Below, in pieces: positions 25,428-34,922 of a stretch of DNA of 46,815 nucleotides. Made by a program: the position numbers and the translations under genes. Under the pieces are notes generated by a model, which made no database searches, was not told where the DNA came from, and saw only the letters and a program-made list of their open reading frames with translations. Within the stretch, counting starts at the first letter, position 1, and every line of letters starts with the position of its first letter. The DNA comes from Syntrophobacteraceae bacterium (GTDB taxonomy: Bacteria; Desulfobacterota; Syntrophobacteria; Syntrophobacterales; Syntrophobacteraceae): the NCBI GenBank assembly GCA_031292215.1, contig JARLHO010000090.1, positions 1 through 46,815 on the forward strand. The letters run 5' to 3'.

Positions 25428-26616
25428 GCGCCGCCTCGGCATCCTGGATACCCATCCCATTCAGTACCACGCCCCCTTTTACCGAAAGCTGGCCGAGGCG
25501 GTGGATTTGACGGTCCACTATGCCCACCGGCAAACACCGGAAGGGCAGGCGGCGGGGGGCTTCGGCGTGGCCTTCGAGTGGGACGTGCCGCTGTTGGAGG
25601 GCTATCCGCACGAGTTCCTCGAAAACGTGGCGCGGCGGCCGGGAGTGGGGCACTTCCGCGGCTGCAATACGCCCGGCATAAAACGTATTATTGAAGAGCA
25701 GCGCTTCGACGGCTTCCTGGTCCACGGCTGGCACTCTCTCGCATACTGGCAGGCCATGCTGGCGTGCCGGCGGACGAAGACGCCTCTTTTCGTGAGGGGG
25801 GATTCTCAGTTGGCCACCCCGCGGCGATGGTGGGTGAGGGCGGGCAAACGGTTGCTCTACCGGGCTTTCATCCCTCGGTTCGACGCCTGTCTCTGCGTGG
25901 GCCGGCGGGCGCGGGAATACTACCTGCACTACGGGGCGAGTCCGGCTAAGATGGTCTTCTGCCCCCACGCCGTCGATAACGAGTGGTTCGCTGAAAGGGC
26001 CGAGGAGATCCGCCCCCGGAGGACTGCACTGCGCCGGGAAACGGGCGCCGATGCAGGCGATGTGCTCTTGCTTTTCTGTGGGAAGTTTATCCCCAAAAAA
26101 CGGGTCTCCGACCTCGTTGCGGCGGCGGCGCTTCTTCGCGGGCAGGGCCTTCCGGTAAGACTTTGCCTCGTGGGCTCCGGGCCGCTGGAGGGCGAACTGA
26201 GGGTGCAGGCCGAAGAACTTGGTTCTCCGGTCCATTTCGCGGGCTTCAGGAACCAGTCGGAGCTGCCCGCCTTTTATGTCGCCGCAGACCTCCTGGTCCT
26301 GCCGTCTGACAGCGAGACGTGGGGCCTGGTAGCCAACGAGGGCATGGCTTGCGGCCTGCCGGCCGTTGTGTCCAGCGCTTGCGGGTGCGCTCCCGACCTG
26401 ATCGATGAGGGCAGGTCCGGGGCGAGTTACCCCGCAGGCGACATTCAATCCCTGGCCGGGGCCATTCGGGACATGCTGCCCAAGCTGGGCTCGGATGGGG
26501 TGAGGGAGGCCGTGCGCGACAAGGTGCGGGTCTACAGCGTCGATGGGGCAGTCGAGGGGGTGCTCAAGGCGCTGGCCTTGGTGGCATGTCAGAGGAGAAA
26601 CGATCCATGCGACTGA
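25417..26616 (+). CDS. Glycosyltransferase family 4
   Basis: A 399-residue GT-B enzyme. N-terminal METKRRLGILDTHPIQYHAP is a common GT4 start, acceptor half continues to HAVDNEWF, and the donor half has LLLFCGKFIPKKRVSDLV, then the catalytic LPSDSETWGLVANEGMACG with the E-x7-E pair, and GLPAVVSSACGCAPDLI. The gene is unusually GC-rich compared with the GTs before it. The ATG lies inside the end of the previous gene (11-base overlap), and its stop overlaps the next start by 10 bases, so this is a coupled run of genes. Confidence 0.88.
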   Translation: METKRRLGILDTHPIQYHAPFYRKLAEAVDLTVHYAHRQTPEGQAAGGFGVAFEWDVPLLEGYPHEFLENVARRPGVGHFRGCNTPGIKRIIEEQRFDGFLVHGWHSLAYWQAMLACRRTKTPLFVRGDSQLATPRRWWVRAGKRLLYRAFIPRFDACLCVGRRAREYYLHYGASPAKMVFCPHAVDNEWFAERAEEIRPRRTALRRETGADAGDVLLLFCGKFIPKKRVSDLVAAAALLRGQGLPVRLCLVGSGPLEGELRVQAEELGSPVHFAGFRNQSELPAFYVAADLLVLPSDSETWGLVANEGMACGLPAVVSSACGCAPDLIDEGRSGASYPAGDIQSLAGAIRDMLPKLGSDGVREAVRDKVRVYSVDGAVEGVLKALALVACQRRNDPCD

Positions 26617-27731
26617 TGTTTTTCTGTGGCGGCACTGCCGTATTCGGGATGGAGAAGGTTGCGCTGACGCTGATGGGAGGTTTGCGGGACTGCGGGCACG
26701 AGGTTTTTTGCGTGGCCAGCGCCTGGACAGACGGCGATTTCCCAACCCGGCTGACGCGCTTGAGCATACCTTACGAGCAGGTCTATCTCGGCAAGCTGAC
26801 CAAATCGCTCAGGCACACTCGCTGGATGGCCGATACGCTTGCGTACTGGCCTGGCGCCCGGCTAAAGGTCAGAGGGCTGCTGAATCGTTTCCAGCCAGAC
26901 GTGGTTTTGCTCTATCAACTGGACCACCTCGTCCTCATCCATGGATTGTTGAAGCGCCGGCGATGCCTCTTCCACGTGCATAGCCTCTTGCCGTCCGGAG
27001 GGCTGTGGCGGATCCTCCTGCCCTGGACAGACCAGGTAGTGCATCGGTACGCGGCGGTCTCACGCTTCGTGCAGGACCAGCTCGTGAATCGAGGTATCGC
27101 GGCCGAGAAATGTTGCATGGTGTACAATGGGCTAGACCGCGCAGCCACGAGCCCGGGCGCGGAAAGAGATCTGCCTGCGCCCGTCCGCATCGGCATCGTG
27201 GGGCAAGTCGGGGCATGGAAGGGCCACCTGGACTTTGTCGAGGCCCTGGCGCTGCTGAACTCAAAGGACCTTCCCTTCGAAGGACACATCTACGGTGAGG
27301 GGAGCCCCGAGTTCAAGGCCCTGCTGCGGAGGAAGATAGAAGTGCTCGGATTGAATGAAAAGATCGTATGGCATGGCTACGTGAAGGATACGGACGCCAT
27401 TTACGGAAGCCTGGATATCGTGTCCATGCCGAGCATACATGAAGAGCCACTCGGCCTGATTCCTTGCGAAGCCGGTCTGCGGGGCCTGCCGGCCGTAGTC
27501 ACGCGGCAGGGCGGATTGCCCGAGATCGTGGAGGATGGGGAGACAGGCTTCATCGTGGATGCCGGTAGGCCAGACCAGTTGGCCGACCGCCTGGAGCGGC
27601 TCACTTGCGATTCCGATCTGCGCCGCGGCATGGGCGAGAAGGCTCGATTGCGTATCGCGGAGCGGTTCAGCCGGGAGCGCATGGTGAGCGAATTCGAGTC
27701 GCTCTGCAGGGAGCTGGTAGCCCATGCTTAA
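26607..27731 (+). CDS. Glycosyltransferase family 4
   Basis: A 374-residue enzyme beginning MRLMFFCGGTAVFGMEKVAL, the glycine-containing acceptor loop. The donor half has VRIGIVGQVGAWKGHLDFVE and the catalytic MPSIHEEPLGLIPCEAGLRG with E-x7-E (EPLGLIPCE), then LPAVVTRQGGLPEIVEDGETG. AGAGGAG at 26591-26597 and nine bases of spacing favour the ATG at 26607 over 26586. Overlaps the upstream gene by 10 bases and the downstream membrane protein by eight. Confidence 0.88.
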   Translation: MRLMFFCGGTAVFGMEKVALTLMGGLRDCGHEVFCVASAWTDGDFPTRLTRLSIPYEQVYLGKLTKSLRHTRWMADTLAYWPGARLKVRGLLNRFQPDVVLLYQLDHLVLIHGLLKRRRCLFHVHSLLPSGGLWRILLPWTDQVVHRYAAVSRFVQDQLVNRGIAAEKCCMVYNGLDRAATSPGAERDLPAPVRIGIVGQVGAWKGHLDFVEALALLNSKDLPFEGHIYGEGSPEFKALLRRKIEVLGLNEKIVWHGYVKDTDAIYGSLDIVSMPSIHEEPLGLIPCEAGLRGLPAVVTRQGGLPEIVEDGETGFIVDAGRPDQLADRLERLTCDSDLRRGMGEKARLRIAERFSRERMVSEFESLCRELVAHA

Positions 27732-29259
27732 GCGGCCGGCGCCCGACGCCCTCCCCGCGCCTTTAGGCAGCCTCTTCATGCGGCTGCCCGGGTGGTTGTG
27801 GCGGCTTTTTACCCTTACGGTTCTTTTGAGCCTGGCAACCGCCAACCCGCTTCCAACGGCCCTTTGCCTTCTTGTCCTGCCGGTTCTCATTCTGGCCTCC
27901 TGGCGCCGGGGCGAGGTTCCGGTTTTGACCTTCGGTCTGGGGTGGCAGTGGCTGGAGGTGACCCTGCCGGTCTTCTGGGCCGACGTTCAGGGCTTGCCGG
28001 TTACCGATACCACTCTTCTCCCCTGGGTAGGCAAGGCGATCTGGCTCTCCTTGATCGGCCTGGTGGTGCTGGCGGCGGGAGTATACGCGGGCCTTCGCAT
28101 TTCCAGTCGCCGGTGGCGTTGGGAGGCTTCCGGGTCTATCGACGCAAACTGGAACCTTTCGAGGCTATTCCGCCTCTATGTGGCAGCCTCACTGGCCTCG
28201 CTGCTTTTGTTCGCGCTATCGGGCGTCTCCGAGGCTATTCGGCAACCGCTGCTGACCCTGGCTGGAGTCCATTGGGTCTTCTTCTTTCTGCTTCTCCTCA
28301 CGGTGCTACGGTCCAAACGTGGATACCCACTTCTTGCCGCGGTGACGGGGTGGGAAATTGTCGCAAGTCTCGGCTTTTGGTCCGGCTTCAAAACCCCGCT
28401 CTTCTACCTGGTGCTGGCCCTGTTCACCGTAGACTCAAGGCTCACCTTCAAGAGGCTGGCCGTCGGTTCGGCGTTTGTCGTGGCATTGATCTTCCTTGGC
28501 TGTGTCTGGACGAGTATCAAGGGGCCCTACCGCGAGTTCCTCAACGAGGGCACGGGCCAGCAGGCTGTTCTGGTTTCGCCCGGGCAGAGGGTGGCCGAGC
28601 TGGGCCATCTTCTGGCTGGCTGGAGCCTGGAAGACCTGCCCGACGGGTTGGAGCGACTTGCCGAGCGTATCTCTTACGTGGAATACTTTGCGGCGGTCCT
28701 TGGCTATGTCCCGGCCGTCGTCCCCTACCAGAACGGCCTTATTTGGCGCACGGGCGTCGAGAACCTCATCCCGAGGCTATTCTGGCCGGGGAAGCCGGCG
28801 CTAAACGATTCCGACATCACACGGCGGTATACGGGGATTATGGTCTCTGGCGCAAATGAGGGTACCTCCATCGGCATCGGCTACATGGCCGAAAGCTACG
28901 TGGATTTTGGCCCCTATGGCATGTTTGTGCCTATTTTCCTGCTGGGGATTTTGTGGGGCGGGATTTATGCCTATTTCGTCTCGCGCCCCCACCCGGCGGC
29001 GGTTAATTATGCCTTTGCAGTTACCGCGCTCATGGACTCCGTAAGCGTCGAAACCTCCGCAACCAAGATAGTGGCAGGACTGGTGCTGGGATTGCTGTTC
29101 CTTGGGCTCTTGCTCCGGTACTTCATGCCAAAGGTGGAGGCTTGGCTCTCGGCTGGTTCCGTGCCCGCACCGGAGCTGCCGGTTGAGCAGGGTCTTGCCG
29201 GGGAGAGAGGGGGAAAAGCAGTGGGATCGACTAAATCCCTCCAACACCTCAACTATTAA
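27724..29259 (+). CDS. Multi-spanning membrane protein, candidate polysaccharide polymerase (Wzy-like)
   Basis: A 511-residue protein with about 10-12 hydrophobic helices and a large loop (about residues 275-390) containing GTGQQAVLVSPGQRVAELGH and RLFWPGKPALNDSDITRRYTG (both quoted in part). This size, topology and its place inside a glycosyltransferase run suit a repeat-unit polymerase, a class with little sequence conservation. The motif WPGKP...N..IT..Y resembles segments seen in exosortase-locus and O-antigen polymerase-like proteins, but I cannot prove family membership. The TAA overlaps the next ATG by one base (TAATG). Confidence 0.6.
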   Translation: MLKRPAPDALPAPLGSLFMRLPGWLWRLFTLTVLLSLATANPLPTALCLLVLPVLILASWRRGEVPVLTFGLGWQWLEVTLPVFWADVQGLPVTDTTLLPWVGKAIWLSLIGLVVLAAGVYAGLRISSRRWRWEASGSIDANWNLSRLFRLYVAASLASLLLFALSGVSEAIRQPLLTLAGVHWVFFFLLLLTVLRSKRGYPLLAAVTGWEIVASLGFWSGFKTPLFYLVLALFTVDSRLTFKRLAVGSAFVVALIFLGCVWTSIKGPYREFLNEGTGQQAVLVSPGQRVAELGHLLAGWSLEDLPDGLERLAERISYVEYFAAVLGYVPAVVPYQNGLIWRTGVENLIPRLFWPGKPALNDSDITRRYTGIMVSGANEGTSIGIGYMAESYVDFGPYGMFVPIFLLGILWGGIYAYFVSRPHPAAVNYAFAVTALMDSVSVETSATKIVAGLVLGLLFLGLLLRYFMPKVEAWLSAGSVPAPELPVEQGLAGERGGKAVGSTKSLQHLNY

Positions 29260-30428
29260 TGGCCATACGCACACTTCATATCGTCGCGAGCCTCAAGCGA
29301 GACCAGGGAGGGCCTGCTGTCAGCGTGCCCCGGTTGTGCGAGGCCGTGGCGGCTCTTGGCGCACAGGTGGGGCTCGTGTCGCAAAAAGCCGGCAGCTCTC
29401 CGGGCGCCTACCTTCTGCCGGAGACCGGATTGGTTCGCACCCGGCTGACCGCTCAACTCCATGTCATGGGACGGCAGCTTCCTTATTCGCCATTCTTTAA
29501 GAGAGCCGTGAGGGAGGAATTTACAGCGCAAAAGGCCCAGGTTATTCATTCACACGGTCTTTGGCTACCCTGCAACCATTCCGCTGCCCGATGCGCTAAA
29601 GAGCTTGGAGTTCCCCTTGTGGTCCATCCCCGCGGCATGCTGGAACCTTGGGCGCTTTCGTACCGGGCCTGGAAAAAGCGGCTCGCATGGAAGCTTTACC
29701 AGCAAAGAGATCTGGAAACTGCGGCTTTATTTATCGCGACCTCCCGGCAGGAGGCGGAGTCCATCCGATCCGTTGGGCTGCGGCAGCCTGTTGCGGTCAT
29801 CCCGAACGGGGTGGACCTGCCACCGTCGCCTTCTGGTCCAAAGCAGAGGCAAGATGTTCGAACCGCTCTTTTCCTGTCCCGCATTCACCCTAAAAAAGGA
29901 CTTCTCAACCTTGTGTCCGCCTGGGCAGAGGTAAAACCTGACGGGTGGCGGGTGGTCGTAGCCGGGCCGGACGGAAACGGCCATCGGTTGGAAGTCGAGA
30001 GAGAAGTTCGTGATGCGGGGCTTGCCCATGTGTTCGAATTTGCCGGACCCGTGGCCGGCGAGGCGAAAGAGAGCCTTTACCGCAACGCGGATTTATTCGT
30101 CCTTCCAACGTTTAGCGAAAACTTCGGCATCGTGGTCGCTGAAGCGCTCAGCTACGGCATCCCCGTAATCACGACACGCGGGGCGCCCTGGGAGAGTCTG
30201 GTCACACACGGGTGCGGATGGTGGACCGAAATAGGGGTTGGACCACTGGCTGAGGCTATTCGAGAGGCTACCGCGCTTAGCGATGGAGAACGTATGGCGA
30301 TGGGGATGAACGGCAGGCGTTTTGTTGAAGCTGCTTTTTCATGGCCGGAAGTCGCGCGGCAGACTATCGCCGCCTACGAGTGGATACTGGGTCTTGCCGG
30401 GAAGCCGCCTTTTGTAGTGACTGACTGA
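29259..30428 (+). CDS. Glycosyltransferase family 4
   Basis: A 389-residue GT-B enzyme. The acceptor half starts IRTLHIVASLKRDQGGPAVS with the GGP loop, followed by IHSHGLWLPCNHSAAR and PLVVHPRGMLEPWALS. Such HPRGML motifs occur in WcaI/WbaZ-like and putative colanic acid transferases. The donor half has FLSRIHPKKGLLNLVSAWAE and LPTFSENFGIVVAEALSYG, the E-x7-E motif. One-base overlap with the preceding gene indicates coupling. It ends the GC-rich GT run; 100 bases of non-coding DNA follow. Confidence 0.9.
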   Translation: MAIRTLHIVASLKRDQGGPAVSVPRLCEAVAALGAQVGLVSQKAGSSPGAYLLPETGLVRTRLTAQLHVMGRQLPYSPFFKRAVREEFTAQKAQVIHSHGLWLPCNHSAARCAKELGVPLVVHPRGMLEPWALSYRAWKKRLAWKLYQQRDLETAALFIATSRQEAESIRSVGLRQPVAVIPNGVDLPPSPSGPKQRQDVRTALFLSRIHPKKGLLNLVSAWAEVKPDGWRVVVAGPDGNGHRLEVEREVRDAGLAHVFEFAGPVAGEAKESLYRNADLFVLPTFSENFGIVVAEALSYGIPVITTRGAPWESLVTHGCGWWTEIGVGPLAEAIREATALSDGERMAMGMNGRRFVEAAFSWPEVARQTIAAYEWILGLAGKPPFVVTD

Positions 30429-30528
30429 GTGGACCGTGGCGGCGCCAATAACCATCCACTGCAAAAGGGGCGCTGTTGCGTGAATCCATTGAATTCTACC
30501 TTTGGTTTTGACTTCGGGAGGTGATCTC

Positions 30529-32301
30529 GTGTCTATAATACTTGGCATTAATGCCTTTCACCCCGATTCGGCGGCGTGCCTGGTGATCGATGGGGTTCTG
30601 CAGTCCGCTATCGCAGAGGAGCGGCTCGGGTCGAGGCTGAAACACTCGCCTCACTTCCCGGAAAATGCCATCCGGCGGGTTTTAGGAGATGCCGGAGTTC
30701 GGCTGAAGGATGTAACGCATGTGGCTTTTGCGCGGGATACTAAAGCAAATCTGCCGGCCAAAGCGGCCTATGTTTCCAGGCACCCGTTGAAATCTGCTCG
30801 CGCGGTTCTCGAACACGTGCGCAGGAATTCAAAAACCCGGGACATCATCCACGAACTCGCTCGCATTTGCGATGCCGACCCATCCGAAGCCAGATTCGAA
30901 CAATGCAATGTCGAACATCATTTGGCTCACATCGCCAGCGCCTACTACCTTTCCCCCTTCGACTCCGTGACGGCGGGTTTCTCTTATGACGGTTCAGGGG
31001 ATTTTGCAACGATGATGGCGGCAAGATGCGAGGGCAACGAGATTAAAATCCTGGGCCGGGTGTATTTGCCTCACAGCATGGGCGCCTTTTACACGGCGTT
31101 ATGCCAGGTTATAGGCTTTGACGTATTCGGCGAGGAATACAAGGTCATGGGGCTTGCGCCATACGGTGAGGACAGCTATGCGGATGAAATGAGAGACCTT
31201 GTACGTATTGAGGAAAAAGGGTGGTTTAGGCTCAACGCCCCTTATTTTGAAATGCATGACGGCAGCGCGAGCGGCGTTTTTGACGAAGACGGCCGGATTC
31301 TTATGGGGCGGTTATTCTCTGCGCGCCTGGCCCAACGGCTGGGTGGGGTTCGAAAAAGAAGCGAGCCCCTGGGAAAACGTGAAAAAGACATCGCCAGATC
31401 ATGCCAGGCACGCTTCGAGGATATTGCAATCCACTGCATGAACCGGCTTCACGACATCACCGGAACCGACAATCTGGCCATGGCTGGGGGATGCGCTCTA
31501 AACGGCGTCACGAATGCGAGAATATTGAGGGACACCCCGTTTACAAAACAATACCTGCAATGCGCCTCATCGGATGACGGCACGTGTATCGGAGCGGCTT
31601 ATTACTGCTGGCACTCGGTGCTGGGGCAAAAAAAGCGTTTCCACATGACCCACGCCTACTGGGGGCCGGAGTATACGACTGAGCATCTTCGAAAGGTCGC
31701 CGAAGGCTGCGGCTGCCCTGTGCGTCATTGCGAGGACGAGCAAAGCCTTTTGCGGTCGGTGGTTGGCTATCTCGTCCAGGGACTGGTTGTCGGATGGTAC
31801 CAGGGCAGGAGCGAGTGGGGGCCGCGAGCGTTGGGGAACCGGTCTATTCTGGCTAATCCCACCCTTCCGAATATGAGGGACACCATCAATGCGAAAATCA
31901 AAAGGCGTGAGTCCTTCAGGCCCTTCGCGCCCACTGTCTTGAGAGAACTGGTGGGGACATACTTCGAGCAGGACATCGAAAGCCCCTTCATGATGCATGT
32001 GGTAAAAATCAGGCCGGAGTGGCGCGAGAAGCTGCCCGCGATAACCCATGTAGATGGCACGGGCCGTTTGCAGTCCATGTCCCGAAACGACAATCCTCGT
32101 TATTATGACTTAATCGAACTCTTTCGACGAGAAACTGGCGTGGGAGTGCTTTTGAACACAAGCTTCAATGAGAACGAGCCGATCGTCGATACTCCAGAAC
32201 AGGCCATGGCGTGCTTTCTACGCACGGATATGGATGTGCTTTGCCTGGGTGACTTCGTAATTGTGAAGCCCGATGCTAAAATTGATGGTGACGGGCGCTG
32301 A
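30529..32301 (+). CDS. Carbamoyltransferase (NodU/CmcH family)
   Basis: A 590-residue enzyme that transfers carbamoyl from carbamoyl phosphate, via an adenylated intermediate, to a hydroxyl, here presumably on a sugar of the glycan. The N-terminal Kae1-like domain starts IILGINAFHPDSAACLV and includes the metal-binding CNVEHHLAHIASAYY. The C-terminal YrdC-like domain shows GWYQGRSEWGPRALGNRSIL, the family signature, and VLLNTSFNENEPIVDTPEQA. The GTG at 30529 is chosen because GGGAGGTGAT lies at 30517-30526, an ideal ribosome site; the longer frame to 30502 would start inside it. Confidence 0.93.
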   Translation: MSIILGINAFHPDSAACLVIDGVLQSAIAEERLGSRLKHSPHFPENAIRRVLGDAGVRLKDVTHVAFARDTKANLPAKAAYVSRHPLKSARAVLEHVRRNSKTRDIIHELARICDADPSEARFEQCNVEHHLAHIASAYYLSPFDSVTAGFSYDGSGDFATMMAARCEGNEIKILGRVYLPHSMGAFYTALCQVIGFDVFGEEYKVMGLAPYGEDSYADEMRDLVRIEEKGWFRLNAPYFEMHDGSASGVFDEDGRILMGRLFSARLAQRLGGVRKRSEPLGKREKDIARSCQARFEDIAIHCMNRLHDITGTDNLAMAGGCALNGVTNARILRDTPFTKQYLQCASSDDGTCIGAAYYCWHSVLGQKKRFHMTHAYWGPEYTTEHLRKVAEGCGCPVRHCEDEQSLLRSVVGYLVQGLVVGWYQGRSEWGPRALGNRSILANPTLPNMRDTINAKIKRRESFRPFAPTVLRELVGTYFEQDIESPFMMHVVKIRPEWREKLPAITHVDGTGRLQSMSRNDNPRYYDLIELFRRETGVGVLLNTSFNENEPIVDTPEQAMACFLRTDMDVLCLGDFVIVKPDAKIDGDGR

Positions 32302-32480
32302 GGTCCTTTGTCTTCACGACGGTGGGTCGGGCTTTGGAATTCGTATTTGTTCCGCCTCGGACTTCTCGATGACCGCCACTTATTGCCGGTCATGTCATTC
32401 TATAAACACGTGACCCTTTTGAAGATTGGAAAAATCAAGGTTGCCAGAAGGGCCGGTATTCAGGCTACCAGGCAAAAGCG

Positions 32481-33254
32481 ATGCATCTCCAAATGTCTAA
32501 AAATCTCCCTTCCATCTCTATCATTACGGCTGTCCGAAACGGCGCTGAAACGCTCCATGATTGCATCGCAAGCGTCAGTTGTCAGACGGTCAGAGCTGAG
32601 CATGTAATCATCGACGGCGGTTCGACCGACGGCGCCCTGGATGTGATCGAAGAGTACCGCCGCGATCTCGCCACAGTCGTCTCCGAACCGGACCGGGGCG
32701 TCTATGACGCCATGAACAAGGGAATCCGGCTGGCCTCGGCGGACGTTGTTGGCATCCTGAATGCGGATGACTTTTATTCTCACCCCGAGGTGCTCGAAAG
32801 GGTGGCTCAAGCGTTTATCGATAGTCGGGTGGCGTGCTGCTACGCGGACCTCAACTATGTGGATCGTCTTTACACCAGCCGCGTCATTCGGGCGTGGCGC
32901 TCGGGCCGCTACGACACGAGAAGTTTTTACTGGGGCTGGATGCCGCCTCACCCCACGTTTTTTGTGCGAAAAGAGGTCTACGAGAGGCTCGGCGGGTTCA
33001 ACCTCGCGATGGGTTCGACGGCCGATTATGAACTCATGCTTCGGTTTCTGGTCAAACACGGGCTGCCGGCAGTCTACATTCCCGAAGTGATAGTGAACAT
33101 GCGCTGCGGCGGCATGAGCAACGCAACTATCAAGGGCCGCATCAAAGCCAATCGCATGGACCGCAAGGCATGGAAGGTGAACGGCCTCAAACCATATCCG
33201 TGGACCCTTTTCATGAAGCCGATGCGAAAAATCGGGCAATACCTTCGGACCTAA
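32481..33254 (+). CDS. Glycosyltransferase family 2 (WcaE/WfaA-like)
   Basis: A 257-residue GT-A enzyme. ISIITAVRNGAETLHDCIAS starts the fold, followed by IIDGGSTDGALDVI, SEPDRGVYDAMNKGI, GILNADDFY (metal-binding DD) and MPPHPTFFVRKEVYERLGGF, the acceptor-side motif of the WcaE/PgaC-like branch. The ATG at 32481 has AGGCAAAAGCG before it; an in-frame ATG at 32493 is possible. The 179 bases upstream hold a small hairpin (GACCG...CGGTC near 32370) but no gene. Confidence 0.9.
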   Translation: MHLQMSKNLPSISIITAVRNGAETLHDCIASVSCQTVRAEHVIIDGGSTDGALDVIEEYRRDLATVVSEPDRGVYDAMNKGIRLASADVVGILNADDFYSHPEVLERVAQAFIDSRVACCYADLNYVDRLYTSRVIRAWRSGRYDTRSFYWGWMPPHPTFFVRKEVYERLGGFNLAMGSTADYELMLRFLVKHGLPAVYIPEVIVNMRCGGMSNATIKGRIKANRMDRKAWKVNGLKPYPWTLFMKPMRKIGQYLRT

Positions 33255-33335
33255 GGTCCTTTTCCTCTTCCAATCCGCATTCAAGCGGCCCTTTTGGCGC
33301 CTGCGTATTATTGAAGCTCTTTTTTTACCTTCCAT

Positions 33336-33353
33336 GTCCGTCGTCGAACGGAC
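33336..33353 (+). other. Hairpin upstream of the initiating transferase gene
   Basis: GTCCGT and ACGGAC pair across a six-base loop, in the 152-base gap after the GT2 gene. A short T-run precedes the stem rather than following it, so direction and function as a terminator are unclear. A second short inverted repeat, CATGG...CCATG, overlaps the ATG at 33407. Confidence 0.4.
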
Positions 33354-33406
33354 TCTGTAGTTGATTCCAAGGTTCTTGCATTGCCTTCCTTCATGGGGCT
33401 AACGCC

Positions 33407-34873
33407 ATGAAAAGCACATTAGCGCTCTTTCTCACATGTCTCCTCCTAAGCCTTCTTCTAACGCCTTTAGTATCAAAAATCGGGATTCGTTTCGGGATCG
33501 TGGATATCCCTTCCAAGAGAAAAGTCCACAACGTCCCGATTCCGCGCATAGGCGGCGTAGCTATCTTCTTTTCCTTTCTCCTGCCGCTGGCCGGCTGGAT
33601 GTTCTATTCCGGGCGACTCAACGAGGGATTTTTCGATCCCGGTGTTTTCTGGGTCATGGGCGGAGCGGCGGTTGTATTTCTCCTGGGGCTCCTGGACGAT
33701 ATTTTCAGACTGAGGCCCTCCGTAAAATTCGGAGTCCAGATCTTAGCGGCGCTCATGGCCTGGCACGGCGGACTTACAATTTCCAACATTGTACTTCCCC
33801 CGGGGATCGGCATACATCTTGGTTGGTTTTCCATTCCGGTTACGGTCTTCTGGTTTTTGCTCGTAGTTAACGCCATAAACCTTATAGACGGGCTGGACGG
33901 CCTGGCCGCGGGGGTTTCGCTGTTTGTCTGCCTGGCTTTGCTCCTGCTGGGCATCATGCACGGGAACTACCAGTTATCGATACGACTTGCGGCGCTTGCC
34001 GGGGCCTCTCTTGGCTTTCTTTACTTTAACTTCAACCCGGCATCGATATTTATGGGCGATAGCGGCAGCTATTTCCTCGGCTTTATGATCGCGGCGCTAA
34101 GCATTGCTGGGTCGGTCAAAAGCCAGGCCGCCGTCGCCATCCTGGTTCCCGTGGTGGCCCTGGGCGTGCCGCTATTCGATACGATCCTGGCGCCGATAAG
34201 ACGGTTCGCAATGGGTAAAGACCCCTTCCTGCCGGATAAAGGCCATATACACCACAAGCTTTTAGCCATGGGCATGACTCAACGGCGAGCGGTTCTCGTC
34301 ATCTATGCCGGAACGGCCTGCCTCGGTTTTATTGCCCTTCTGCTCGTCTATGCCCGAAGCTGGCAGTCGGGGCTGATCCTGGTTTTTCTGGGCGTCGCAG
34401 CGGCCTTTACCGCACAGAAAATCGGCTACATCAAACATATCGCCGTAAGCGCGGTAATCCGCTGGATGAACGACGTAGTGGACGCAGTCGGCCTCAAGAA
34501 AGACCGGCGCAAATTCCTCTACTGCCAGGTCTGCATCGGCCGGTCCGAAAACCATGCCGAGCTGTGGCATTGTATAACCGATGCGGCGGAACTTCTAAAG
34601 ATCGACAGCGCCGAACTCGATCTCAACGACTGGACGACGTGCGGCCATTACCATTGGGAGGCGAACGGATGCCGGGATATGTGCCATAACGGAAACGGCA
34701 AGGAATTCATGTCTCTCCAGTTGCCTCTAAGGACCGATAAGGTCAATTACGGGATGCTGCGCTTTTCCAAGGACCTGGTGGAGCAGCCGATCAAACGGCA
34801 CACCTTGAAGCGGATAGAAAATCTGCGGTGGGACATCGTGCAAAAGCTAAAGGAGTTGGACGGGGAGAGCTAG
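33407..34873 (+). CDS. WecA/MraY-like polyprenyl-phosphate phosphosugar transferase with extra C-terminal domain
   Basis: A 488-residue membrane enzyme that loads the first N-acetylhexosamine phosphate onto undecaprenyl phosphate to begin the repeat unit. About 10-11 helices fill residues 1-345. Hallmarks: KVHNVPIPRIGGVAIF, FLLGLLDD (DD motif), VNAINLIDGLDGLAAG (Mg2+ and nucleotide binding), MGDSGSYFLGF and KGHIHHKLLAMGMTQ (the HHxL motif of the WecA branch). Residues about 355-488 are extra, soluble and Cys-rich in the middle (CGHYHWEANGCRDMCHNG), with FMSLQLPLRTD near the end; WecA itself lacks this. Related extensions occur in deltaproteobacterial homologues, but their job is unknown to me. 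Confidence 0.9.
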   Translation: MKSTLALFLTCLLLSLLLTPLVSKIGIRFGIVDIPSKRKVHNVPIPRIGGVAIFFSFLLPLAGWMFYSGRLNEGFFDPGVFWVMGGAAVVFLLGLLDDIFRLRPSVKFGVQILAALMAWHGGLTISNIVLPPGIGIHLGWFSIPVTVFWFLLVVNAINLIDGLDGLAAGVSLFVCLALLLLGIMHGNYQLSIRLAALAGASLGFLYFNFNPASIFMGDSGSYFLGFMIAALSIAGSVKSQAAVAILVPVVALGVPLFDTILAPIRRFAMGKDPFLPDKGHIHHKLLAMGMTQRRAVLVIYAGTACLGFIALLLVYARSWQSGLILVFLGVAAAFTAQKIGYIKHIAVSAVIRWMNDVVDAVGLKKDRRKFLYCQVCIGRSENHAELWHCITDAAELLKIDSAELDLNDWTTCGHYHWEANGCRDMCHNGNGKEFMSLQLPLRTDKVNYGMLRFSKDLVEQPIKRHTLKRIENLRWDIVQKLKELDGES

Positions 34874-34890
34874 ACAAGGCGGAGACTCGA

Positions 34891-34922
34891 GACACGGATG
34901 AACACGGATGAACACGGGGATG
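34891..34922 (+). repeat. ACACGGATGA array (left, after the WecA-like gene)
   Basis: GACACGGATG, AACACGGATG and AACACGGGGATGG begin 18 bases after the stop codon. The opposite-orientation array at 35585-35637 bounds the other side of a roughly 700-base gene-poor stretch. Confidence 0.85.

Noticed and set aside
25414-26745. A 443-codon minus-strand open frame across two glycosyltransferases
   Set aside because: The plus strand has clear GT4 motifs in both genes; the antisense frame is rich in Pro, Arg and Gly as expected from GC-rich shadow frames.
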